DNA of 64,000 bases from contig JBOZIK010000001.1 of assembly GCA_051453625.1 (NCBI GenBank), positions 227,515,134-227,579,133 of the forward strand. Reading direction: 5' to 3'. Each line of letters begins with the position of its first letter. Positions within the stretch are counted from its first letter, which is position 1. The position numbers and the translations under genes were made by a program. The notes under the pieces were generated by a model, which ran no database searches, was not told where the DNA came from, and saw only the letters and a program-made list of their open reading frames with translations. The DNA comes from Welwitschia mirabilis. Lineage: Eukaryota > Gnetophyta > Gnetopsida > Welwitschiales. Of the stretch, positions 51,582-60,180 are shown piece after piece.

Positions 51582-54547
51582 CGCCCCCTAGCCTTCTCTG
51601 ATCTAATTATTTGTTTGTTTGTTGGAGGGCGACGACACAAGCTTGCATTCGGGCTAGCTTGCACTGCGCACTCCGCCGCGTGGTAGGAGCTTGCGACACT
51701 GAGCTAGGGTTCGGCCTCGCGACGGTTTCAGCTCAGCAAAAAGAGCTCAGTAGTTATTGAAAAGTTTAAAAAGTTGATATGTTTAGTTGTGTAAGTTTGA
51801 ACTTAAAACTTTTTTGAAGGTTTCCTAAGTTGCATTCTCCTTACTGAAAGCTACCTATGTAACTTAAAAGGCTAAATAAAACCTTGAAAAAGAGACGTAC
51901 ATAAGAACAAAAAACCATTGAGATAAAGTTAAATATTCTTATTAATTAAGATATAAAAACTTGCTAAATATTACTAAAATTTATGTTAAACATGTTTGTT
52001 AGAATTGGGAATTAAAAGTTATAAATCCAATTTTAACTTAGAATAATTTGAATGTAATAAATGAAATTTGAAAAATTAGTTTGAAATAGAAAATATATTT
52101 TAAGTTAAAAGGAAGCTTAATTATTATATGTAACTTAAGACTTTATTATAAAATGTACATTATTTAATCAATTCAAAAACAAGTTGTTTAGTAAAGTCAT
52201 GGATCTCTAAGAAAATTCAAGCTCATATCCTTCATCAAGAAGAAGTATTAGGAATAAAACATGTTGAAGATAAAGTAATGAGTAGATGTTATTAATTCAA
52301 ACTAAGTTAGTTTCTAAAGCTATTATGTTATCCTTAAATAAAACATCCTACTTCTTCTGTAATGTTCTAAAATTGTTAATTGTCAATTAAGTGACATATA
52401 ATTCTTAAGCATTACTACAGGGATTTCAAACATCAAATTTTCATACTCACAAATAGTTAGTTAATAAGTAAATTGGTAATTAAAAAAATTTCATTTTAGA
52501 TTTCTTTCATTTTAATCACTATTATTGTTTTTGTTACTTTTACATGCAATGATGTTCAAATTTCTTATTTTAAATATAATGAAAGACATGAAATTCAAGG
52601 TATTCTCCTCGTGATTTTATCCAAACATTTATCTTAATGCAATATATTTGCTTTCTTGAATCCTTATTTGATTATCTCTAATGCCATATAGTGGACAAGA
52701 TAAATGCAAAGAAATAAATTTCTTAGGTTCAAAAAATACAATAATTAAAATATTTAAATTAGATAGGTTATTAATAAGCATCTTATTGCAAGAATGTACC
52801 TTCTTAAGTCTTGGATTGAGCATTCAAGAATGTGTAAAAGAAATTAAATGAGACAAAAGAATAAACCAAAAACTTTATAAATGACATGACATGTATTTAT
52901 TAAATTAAAGATTATTATTTTCTATGACTATTTAGTTATATAATAGAGGTTGTTAGTTTAGATGGATCTTAATCATAAAATCACTACACAATGTGAGGTA
53001 AGTATACCTTTTTAATTATGAAAACATTGTTCATTGAATAACATTAAATATTTGTGTGTATTGTTGCAACACTTAGATTTATTGCTCTTGAATATCAAAA
53101 ACATTTTGATACTTGAGTATTCTTAATTAGTATCACCCTTTTTCACATAATGTGCATAAAGAAATAATTAAATTATGTGGTTGGACACTATGAAATGAAT
53201 TTTGGACATATGAAATTGAGTTACTTCAAATCAATCTTAAGGACTCTTCTAGGATAAACCATAACATTCCTATGTTATAATGATGATCTTTGAGAAATAA
53301 AAATAAAATTTATAACTTGGTTAAATGATAAAATTTTTATAGAAAAAATTTAAAGTAATGTTCAAAAAAGAAAAACTATCATAAAAATCCAAATACATTA
53401 TACCAAAAGTATCCTATGTGGGGACATATCCTCAATAATTGATAATGATTTTAAAAAAAAGAAAATAGGTTCACTAAAGAGGGGAAAAAGTAGTGTTGTA
53501 AGTAACAGTAGAAAATTAAAACATAAAAAAAGAAAATCCATCAAAACATAATTTTGTTATCTGCTTTAGATGAGGATATTTACATATTTAAATAGAAAAT
53601 ACATTAATAAAAAAATCATAAAATGACTTACAACACAAACCCCCTTACGAAATTTTAAGATTGCTAAGGTTTGAAGCTATCTTGGATTAAAGTTCTTGTT
53701 CTATATTGTACTATTATTAAGGAAGATTAGTCCGTGTACTCTGTTTATATGTTTTAACTAAAATTTAAAATATAAAGTGACAACTATAAATAAATGGAAA
53801 GAGCAAGATATGTAAATAAGTGAAGAATAAAATTTAGGCTTTTAAGCTTTTGTTCAGTTCAAGCCCTAGTCCTAGAAGGGATTGGATCATTACACATTTT
53901 GTACCCCAACTTCATTTACTTAACTAATAATAGAGCTTATTCTTTTCCTCCCATGAATCTATCCATTTGTCTTTAAAGGTTTTACCATGCAAATCAACAT
54001 GTCTTGATTTTCTTATTTTTGGATTTTTTTTATTTCATGCTTTACTTGTTTTTGTTTTTTAAATAATGCATAAACTCTATTTTTTCACAACAAAGATTAA
54101 TTAGTTATTATAAATATTAAAATTACATGAAATATGAAATCTTTTAATCTTTATTTTATGTTATTCTTGGCGCAATTTATTGTTTATTCTTGGCGCAATT
54201 TATTGTAACATTTATTTCCTATAGTGTAAGAATTAGCAAAATAATGAAAAAGTTGGGATTCTGAATTTAAATACATTGTTATACAATAAATAGTATTTTT
54301 TTAAAAAAATTAGGGCACTACTTATTTGATCCCAAATAAAAAGTTTTATATTAAGATTAATAAAGTCAACTCTTCATATAATATAAACAACATCTATAGA
54401 TCCAAAAGGAAGAACTATGAATATGGATTGAAACATGGAAAAAATCAAAATTTAAAACAGAAAGGCCTAATTAATGGTGGTTACGTGCATTGGAGTGTGG
54501 ATCGAAAGAGAGACACCAAGATTATAATAAATATTATAATCAATTAC

Positions 54548-54640
54548 ATCATTCCATTATTTTTTGAGGGATTTTCATATCATTCCATTAATTTTTGAGG
54601 GGTTTTCATATCATTCCATTAATTTTTGAGGGATTTTCAT
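54548..54640. repeat. 31-bp unit repeated three times
   Basis: Units start at 54548, 54579 and 54610, of the type ATCATTCCATTAATTTTTGA followed by GGG(A/G)TTTTCAT. The paralogous left copy (about 40245-40275) has one unit. Confidence 0.9.
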
Positions 54641-54660
54641 ACTAAAATATTTACTATAGA

Positions 54661-54760
54661 NNNNNNNNNNNNNNNNNNNNNNNNNNNNNNNNNNNNNNNN
54701 NNNNNNNNNNNNNNNNNNNNNNNNNNNNNNNNNNNNNNNNNNNNNNNNNNNNNNNNNNNN
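54661..54760. other. 100-N gap with a 6-base overlap of its flanks
   Basis: TATAGA ends at 54660 and TATAGA starts again at 54761. The left copy has almost no sequence at the corresponding place, so little may be missing. Confidence 0.5.
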
Positions 54761-55123
54761 TATAGAAGAAAATGACTACTAGACAATAATTATTTAGTAA
54801 TTCTTAGTTAAAAGAAACAAGGCCATTAGTCAAATTATTTATTAATAAAGAAAGAATAACAGAACATTCTAAAATTCTTAAATTTATTTTCATTTATTAA
54901 TGACATAGCACTTGCAGTACTTTGAAGGTATAACTTTGTGGGAAAAAAATACAACTTTCTATCTAAGTTTCCTAAGCTTTTTAATTCCTAAACCAACTAT
55001 GAAATTCAAGACACACACTCTTTTGAGGATTTTCAATTTATTATGAAAATAGAAAGAAAATGCTTTACTATTAAATGAAGGTTAAATTTTCTTATAATGT
55101 AATTTCCTAATATAATAAAAAAA

Positions 55124-55267
55124 GATCTTAAGCACATTTTAATGATGGTTCACACTCTCTTATAAACGGCTAACTTAATGTTGTACATTGACTTTGATCT
55201 TAAGCACATTTTAATGATGGTTCACACTCTCTTATAAACGGCTAACTTAATGTTGTACATTGACTTT
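55124..55267. repeat. 72-bp unit duplicated in tandem, identical copies
   Basis: 55124-55195 and 55196-55267 both begin GATCTTAAGCACATTTTAAT and end GTACATTGACTTT. I see no difference between them, so this is recent. The left copy has one unit (about 40618-40690). Confidence 0.9.
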
Positions 55268-55561
55268 GATTCCTCTTTGACATGAGTTTTGAAAGTTAGG
55301 CTTTGGTTCATTTTAGATGGAGTATCAAGTTTCCTTCTTACAAAACATGCGTATCATACAACATATAAATATAATTTAAATTGTTACAAAGGCCATCAAT
55401 TTCCTCGTGGTTTATTATAATCAGTAACTGAAAGCTAAGTTTGAATATGTTATTAGATAAGAAGCTCGGCTTCCATCTTAATGATAGGCACGAGTTTCAA
55501 CTTATTAAAATAGGGGAGACACTCCCGTCTTCCCATTTTGCTTGCTGATCTCTGCAGTTTT

Positions 55562-55801
55562 CTAGCGAAGCACGTGGAAAACACAATCTAAGCTTGTTCG
55601 CCTTTTGCACTTTTTAAAAAAGCATCCCTGACAGCAACGCACGAAGCGGACGTCGAAAAATGCGTTTTGACATTTCGAGTAAAGAGAATACTTGTTGCCG
55701 GCGGAATTTATGCACATGGGGAACGGCTGTTTGGTGTAAGGCAATTGAGAACCGTAATGCGGGGTAAATTTTTCTTCCATATAAGACAAAACGTCGTTCA
55801 T
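55562..55801 (-). CDS. Unrecognised 79-codon ORF in a CpG-retaining island
   Basis: ATG at 55801 to stop at 55562, intact. The protein starts MNDVLSYMEEKFTPHYG and has six cysteines in its C-terminal half (CINS, SKC, RCCQGC, KKC) plus a basic end, KKCKRRTSLDC. No signal peptide or membrane segment. I do not recognise it. What supports it is the base composition: from about 55440 to 55830 CpG is frequent (GACGTCG, GCCGGCGG, ACGCACG), unlike the several kb around it, so this stretch is unmethylated or recently arrived. It could be a small gene, one exon of a larger gene, or a piece of a young mobile element. No obvious TATA box upstream on the minus strand. Confidence 0.35.
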   Translation of the reverse strand: MNDVLSYMEEKFTPHYGSQLPYTKQPFPMCINSAGNKYSLYSKCQNAFFDVRFVRCCQGCFFKKCKRRTSLDCVFHVLR

Positions 55802-55914
55802 GTAGTAGTTAAATGTTTCCTGTTACCTTTTTTTTTTGGTTGAGACACACTGCGTAGGGCGTAGTCACTCATATTTGTGTTGGAATTGACCCTGGTTCAC
55901 TATTAATTAATAAT

Positions 55915-56000
55915 GGTTGTTCAGACATTTTAAAGGTAGAGTACTGCTCTTACATTTTTATGGTTGTGAGTTTAATTTTTTAAAAACTTTGTTAACCAGA
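55915..56000 (+). repeat. tRNA-headed SINE-like sequence
   Basis: GGTAGAGTACTGCTCTTACA resembles the A-box side of a tRNA, and GGTTGTGAGTTTAATTTT, about 15 bp later, the T-arm/B box (GTGGGTTCGATTCTC). Too degenerate and without acceptor pairing to be a tRNA gene. Confidence 0.45.
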
Positions 56001-56429
56001 AAAGGTAGTACTAATTGAAATAGAGAATTTAACCTTATACATTATCGATAAAATGAATCTTTATTATTATGTTATTAAGACATCAAAGACATTAAGATTT
56101 TATCTTTCTTCAATATGTATATACCAAATATGTTAAAGTATGGGGAATTTACTGTGAGATAAATTTATTTTATGGGTACTATTTTAGAGGGAATATCATC
56201 TCTCATTTAGATTTCAATAAACTAGATTAGTTAAAAATAGTAGGAACACGCTCTGTGGACCATGAGAACAAAAGCTATTATCATAGGTCTTGAGAAGGGA
56301 AACTTGACCATACCTATCAGCACATAGGAATTGACTATAAGACCTATAGGTCCATAGGAAGAAGGATGTCCTAATCACCATTAAGCTACCTATGCAAAAG
56401 CCACATTGTAATTATTATCACCTTTTGAA

Positions 56430-56540
56430 TCGTTATTTATTTTATTTTTTGGATTTAATATGATTGGAGGATCTCGAACTCAAAACTTTAGTGATTGTAC
56501 CTCTCTCTAAGAGTACAATTACCATAATCACTTAAATGAA
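56430..56540 (-). repeat. tRNA-headed SINE-like sequence with A-rich tail
   Basis: On the minus strand AGTGATTATGGTAATTGTAC leads to TTTTGAGTTCGAGATCCTCC, a good B box, and then to an A-rich end (AATCCAAAAAATAAAATAAA). This order of A-box-like, B-box and tail fits a short SINE. Confidence 0.5.
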
Positions 56541-56572
56541 TGATTTAGTTATGCTAAGGGCCTCATAGTATT

Positions 56573-56665
56573 TCAAATGGGGCATCCAAAGGTTCAAACT
56601 CATAACCTTATGAATGAAAGGCAAGTGCCCCACTAATTAGACTACCACCCAATTGGCTTTTGGGC
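56573..56665 (-). repeat. Second tRNA-headed SINE-like sequence
   Basis: On the minus strand GCCAATTGGGTGGTAGTCTA is A-box-like (TGGTAGTC), and GGTTATGAGTTTGAACCTTT carries a B-box-like AGTTTGAACCT. It lies immediately beside the previous SINE-like copy in the same orientation and might be one composite element. Confidence 0.45.
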
Positions 56666-56710
56666 CTCACATAATGATAAAAGGAATATTTATTTATTTT
56701 CAAAAAACAA

Positions 56711-56822
56711 AGATGTTCATTTTTAATTTTTGTGTGTGTCATCCTCGCACAAGGCCATGCTAATCTTCTCTTGCTAATCTTCTCTTTATTGTTCCAACTT
56801 TATCAGATATCTCCAAAGAGAT
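56711..56822 (-). pseudogene. U6 snRNA pseudogene with internal 14-bp duplication
   Basis: On the minus strand the order matches plant U6: a 5' hairpin-like CTCTTTGGAGATATC (U6: CCCTTCGGGGACATC), TGATAAAGTTGGAACAAT, AGAGAAGATTAGCA, TGGCC, then GAGGATGACACACACAAA (U6: AAGGATGACACGCACAAA). The AGAGAAGATTAGCA block, which holds the invariant ACAGAGA region, is present twice in a row. Several other changes are C to T or G to A. No plant upstream sequence element (RTCCCACATCG) is seen beyond 56822, so it is very unlikely to be transcribed as U6. A T-rich stretch (TTTGTTTTTT) follows at 56702-56711. Confidence 0.85.
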
Positions 56823-57303
56823 GAATGTTTGTTTATTTAGATGAGTAAAAGGGTATAGAACATTCATTGATGTCCAATAATAAAAAGAAAGTGGTTTACC
56901 AACATTAACATAAGCTTAATTCATTGTCACCTCAGCACGTCTAGATGAAAACATTAAGGGATAGGAAATCCAACATACATAGATCAGTACTATTATTCTT
57001 AAGAGCCTCTTATTACTATTCTGACTATGAATTCTTATTAAGATATCATGGTATGTTTCATGGCTAGGATGTTCCTGCGAATCCATGTCCAAATTAAACA
57101 TTAAATAAAAGCGATGTTGCTAGTGCGAAGCTCGGTCAAGGGTGGCGGGCTAATGATCTCGTTTAAGATTAATTAAAATTAATACCCAACCATAAATTAA
57201 TTAGTCATTTATCATAAGCAATTACCATCCGTCTTCAACAACCCCACCATTTCTTCGCTTTAAATGCACTTCCCCTCGCCACATAAACGCAGGGCCGGCA
57301 GCG

Positions 57304-57723
57304 ATGAGAACGGAGAAAGAAGCGATGAAGAATACGAACTATTATGCGATAACAAGTCCGTCGAGGGCTTTCCAACAACAACACCAAATGAACGTGGCTC
57401 CTTTCATGTCCGTGGCTCCGTTCAGCCCAGACAGACGCAGAATCAGAAGCACAACACCTCCTTCTTCAACAACAAATGCCTGCTTTCGTCGCGGCCGAAG
57501 ATTAATGATGATCGCTTGTAGCGGCAGACGCAGATCTTCTTCTGTGGAGCCTGAGCCTACTTCTCCAAGGGTCGGATGTATGGGCCGCATCGCTTCTTCA
57601 ACAAAAAGGCGATCCTCATCTGCGGCATCCTCATCTTCATCTCCTTCCCTAAAGACTTTTCTTTTCAGAATCAGAAGTTGCTGCTATAGTCCATCCGTGC
57701 GCGCTAGATCTCGGATTGAATGA
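57304..57723 (+). CDS. Small plant protein with EPTSPRVGCMG motif
   Basis: Intact single-exon ORF of 139 codons, ATG at 57304 to TGA at 57721-57723. The protein is basic and Ser/Arg-rich. Residues 81-94 read VEPEPTSPRVGCMG, a short motif (EPTSPKVxCxGQ in general) shared by a family of small plant proteins, some described as syringolide-induced 14-1-1-like or uncharacterised. After it comes a basic KRR, a run of serines (104-113) and a short C-terminal FLFRIRSCCY. No signal peptide or membrane segment. The ATG context GGCAGCGATGAG is acceptable for plants. AT-rich DNA at 57165-57215, and TTTAAATG at about 57260, lie upstream in promoter position. Molecular role not established; nuclear or cytosolic location is inference. 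This is the best candidate for a living host gene in the window. Confidence 0.65.
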   Translation: MRTEKEAMKNTNYYAITSPSRAFQQQHQMNVAPFMSVAPFSPDRRRIRSTTPPSSTTNACFRRGRRLMMIACSGRRRSSSVEPEPTSPRVGCMGRIASSTKRRSSSAASSSSSPSLKTFLFRIRSCCYSPSVRARSRIE

Positions 57724-57777
57724 TTTGACTTGTGTTAGTAAATTCTTTTGTATATGTAGATTCAGAGTGTATTGGAT

Positions 57778-58005
57778 TTGGCTCCGGTCTCCTTTGTGAA
57801 GTCCGTTGCTTTCCGGCACCTGCGATGAGCGGCAAGAAGGTTCGTCTGCGTCCTGCAACAAAAGAGTAGAAGGCCTCATTTGTCTGAAACTTTGGCTCGG
57901 GTCTCCTCTGTAAAGTCCGTCGGTTTTTCGATACCTGCAATGATCGGCAAGAAGTGGCGTCTGCGTCCTGCAAACGAAATAGTAAAAGGCGTCATTTGTC
58001 AATTG
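57778..58005. repeat. 114-bp unit duplicated in tandem downstream of the gene
   Basis: Units at about 57778-57891 and 57892-58005 share TTGGCTC(C/G)GGTCTCCT, TGTRAAGTCCGT, a GGCAAGAAG block, and CGTCTGCGTCCTGCAA. They differ by many substitutions but almost no net indel. It lies just 3' of the gene and antisense ORFs run through it; I take it as a repeat or untranslated region. Confidence 0.75.
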
Positions 58006-58065
58006 CAGAGGCAAAAGGCGTTGATCTAATCACGCTTATTATCCGGTTGAATGGGCGGCCGTCCC

Positions 58066-60180
58066 CATGTCCAGGAAAAATCTCTCTTCTAAATGCCTTT
58101 TCTTAAAATTACTTTCTATTGTTGGGTTTACTTTGAGTTTTAATCATAATATTGAAAAGTAAAATATTAAAGGAAGAAATAATAACAATATACTATGATT
58201 CACACTTATTTACTATTACTTTACGTTTGGTTAATATAAATCTCTTAAAGTTTAAATGATCCCTTCGTTAAAGGAATTTGAATCGTCAATGCACATTATC
58301 GGTAAAATTGTTAACCATTAATGCAAAGGATTTATATTGGTAATGTTAATAAGCTCTTGTACCATAGAAGAAGAATCTATATTATATACACAACCATTGA
58401 TTCTCTTTTATTTTAAGATATATGAATACTTTGAGTACAAAAGTATTTTATAACTTTGTGTTACACATGGACTTCTTTAACTTTTAATTAAATCACCTAA
58501 GAATGACCATAAGATACAATATCTACATGAACTTGTTTATACTAGTTTTCTCTTAGCATATCTCTAAAATATATTCCACTAACCTAAGATATTTAGAAAA
58601 GTGCTTTAGCACTGAATCATCTTGAAGTTGAATCTTACATGCTTTTTCTTCAACAAAGTTTCTTGTTTTCAAATCCTCATATGGATAACATCTGGTAAGG
58701 ATGGATTGGTATTTTCTCTCCTCTTGTTTCTTACTTAGATAAAGTGGATTTCTTATAAAGATTTATTTCTTCTTTATGATAACTCTTTTTAGGAGTTTAT
58801 TCTATAAATATGAATATCTGTTGTTTTCTTTTACAATTTTATTTGATAGTAGTTCTAACATCATTTTAACTTTATTATATATTTTGTATGTTTATCAATT
58901 TAAATTATTATCTTTAATGGTTGAATATTGATTAATTTATTTATGAAATTCATGTCCAAATCTTCAAAGAGACATCTTAGTTGCAGAGTAATGTTCTTGT
59001 GCCTTTTTGGTTGTGAGTTTGTTTCTTGTGAATGTCTTTCATCATCATTATCATCATAAACAATAATAAAAATAATAATAATGATAAGAATAAATATCTT
59101 TCAACCAAAATAAAAAAGAGAAATTTTATTAATTTAAGCTTTCTTTTTACTTGAAATATATTTACTATTTTTAAAGTGAAATCTATATATATTGTCTTCG
59201 AAGATAACATTTTAAATATTAGTTAATACTAGTGGAATGATAGTCAACCTACTGAAAAACCTTCATATCATTTAAGAGGTCATGGAATTGAACCTTTGGA
59301 TTCCTTTCTTAACAGACGATTAGATTCTAGGTGTAATTAAATCACTTGTTTAACTAACCATGGTGTTTAGATCCTTAGGGAAGGTATGGCCACTAAAGAT
59401 TTTAAGACATACTTCTAGGTACTACTTAATATGTTGTTAGTCAGTCTCATTTTAATGAAAGTCTATTATTGTAAACTTTTAAAGAAAAATATTATTCATT
59501 TAAGAATAAATTATAAAATTTTTTTTTCCTAGTTTATTATAAAGGATATCTTTCTAATTATGATGAATCAATTAAACTCATAAGAGATAGTATGAGTAGT
59601 ATATTTTAATAATATGATACAAAAAGAAACATAGAGATAATTTAACATGGTCTTCTTATTGAATTACCTTGAAATCTTAGATATACAGAGTATATACTAT
59701 TGTATTAAAATTGATGTTATAATTTTTGTCCCCATAATGATTTAGATTTTCTAGAAGTTATCAAACACTTTAGGTAACTATTAGATATATTTTCTAAGTT
59801 TTATGTTTATTTTCACATCAATTTAAACTCTCCATATCATATGTTATTTTCTAAGGATATTTTAAAAGGAAGGGATCAAATCCAAAAAAATTATATCTAA
59901 GCAAAAGTGTCAAAATAGATAAGTGGAGTACAAATAAATAAATCCACAAGGACATAATAAAATGGTCTAAGAGTAACAACATTTAAAACCCAATAGCAAG
60001 AAACAAAACCATAATTTAAAAAAGGCTCAAATCACTATTGTAAGAAATTCCTTGATTTGCTCTTATTTATATGAATTTTTAAAACTTAAACTTAGACTTG
60101 AAAAGCTATATTTCATAAGATTTCAGTTTTTTTTTATATGAATCTAAAAGTTATGCTCAAGATGGGGAAAAATAGCTTTG
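58066..60180. other. AT-rich anonymous DNA
   Basis: Contains a short ATC/AAT simple repeat at 59038-59090. The minus ORF at 58977-59210 follows it. No gene supported apart from the tRNA-like piece listed separately. Confidence 0.45.
59228..59310 (+). repeat. tRNA-headed SINE-like sequence
   Basis: TAGTGGAATGATAGTC resembles an A box, and AAGAGGTCATGGAATTGAAC a degenerate T arm/B box (GGTCCTGGGTTCGAACC) at tRNA-like spacing. Confidence 0.4.

Larger units (their letters stand above)
45481..51775 (-). mobile_element. LINE C: nearly full-length LINE with 17-bp target-site duplication and two poly(A) tracts
   Basis: The 17-bp GAAAAGTTTAAAAAGTT is repeated exactly at 45481-45497 and 51759-51775. 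Inside it on the minus strand: a GC-rich 5' end (51758 downward, with CpGs kept), ORF1, ORF2, a 3' UTR, and a poly(A) tract (T run 45835-45853). Then come about 320 bp of unrelated AT-rich DNA (with a 100-N gap at 45529-45628) and a second poly(A) (T run 45496-45515) directly at the duplication. LINE C is far less decayed than LINE B: GLRQGDPLSPYL is intact and open stretches reach 100 codons. It is absent from the left copy of the tandem duplication, so it inserted after that event. Confidence 0.85.
33300..55316. repeat. Large direct tandem duplication (about 7.4 kb unit)
   Basis: Left copy about 33300-40720; right copy 40821-45497 plus 51759-55316, split by LINE C. Order is the same in both: second half of LINE B, then about 3.4 kb of downstream DNA with landmarks such as AAAATGTACCTTGTTTAATC (38082) versus the matching block at 52153, and GATGGTTCACGCTCTCTTAT (40638) versus the block at 55145. 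Stretches aligned by eye are about nine-tenths identical. The junction is inside the 100-N gap at 40721-40820, so the exact breakpoint is hidden. Confidence 0.85.
51776..55316. repeat. Right copy of the LINE B flank, part right of LINE C
   Basis: Matches 37708-40720. Differences: about 115 extra bases near 54335-54450 (giving a chance 90-codon ORF at 54326-54598), a repeat of TTATTCTTGGCGCAATTTATTG (54161-54206), a 31-bp unit three times (54548-54640), a 100-N gap at 54661-54760, and a 72-bp unit twice (55124-55267). All four repeats are single in the left copy. Confidence 0.75.
57100..58065. other. GC-rich, CpG-retaining island around the intact gene
   Basis: From about 57115 to 58065 CpG dinucleotides are common (GCGATGAGAACGG, GTCGCGGCCG, GCGCGC), while they are nearly absent for kilobases on both sides. 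In a genome with heavy methylation decay this marks DNA kept unmethylated in the germline, as expected for an active gene. Confidence 0.7.

Noticed and set aside
50426-51686. Plus-strand ORFs of 79-115 codons
   Set aside because: Antisense to LINE C ORF1, which shows DUF4283 and a CCHC knuckle on the minus strand; the higher GC simply leaves chance frames open.
54326-54598. 90-codon plus ORF in the right flank copy
   Set aside because: Falls on an indel and the 31-bp repeat; the paralogous left copy has no such frame and there is no motif.
56573-56665. Possible tRNA gene
   Set aside because: A- and B-box-like words are present, but the acceptor stem and anticodon arm do not pair, so it fits a SINE head better.
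57264-57521. Alternative frames over the EPTSP gene
   Set aside because: The 57304-57723 frame carries the family motif; the others do not.
57649-58014. 121- and 89-codon minus ORFs downstream of the EPTSP gene
   Set aside because: They lie in the 114-bp tandem repeat and overlap the gene antisense; no motif beyond the repeat itself.
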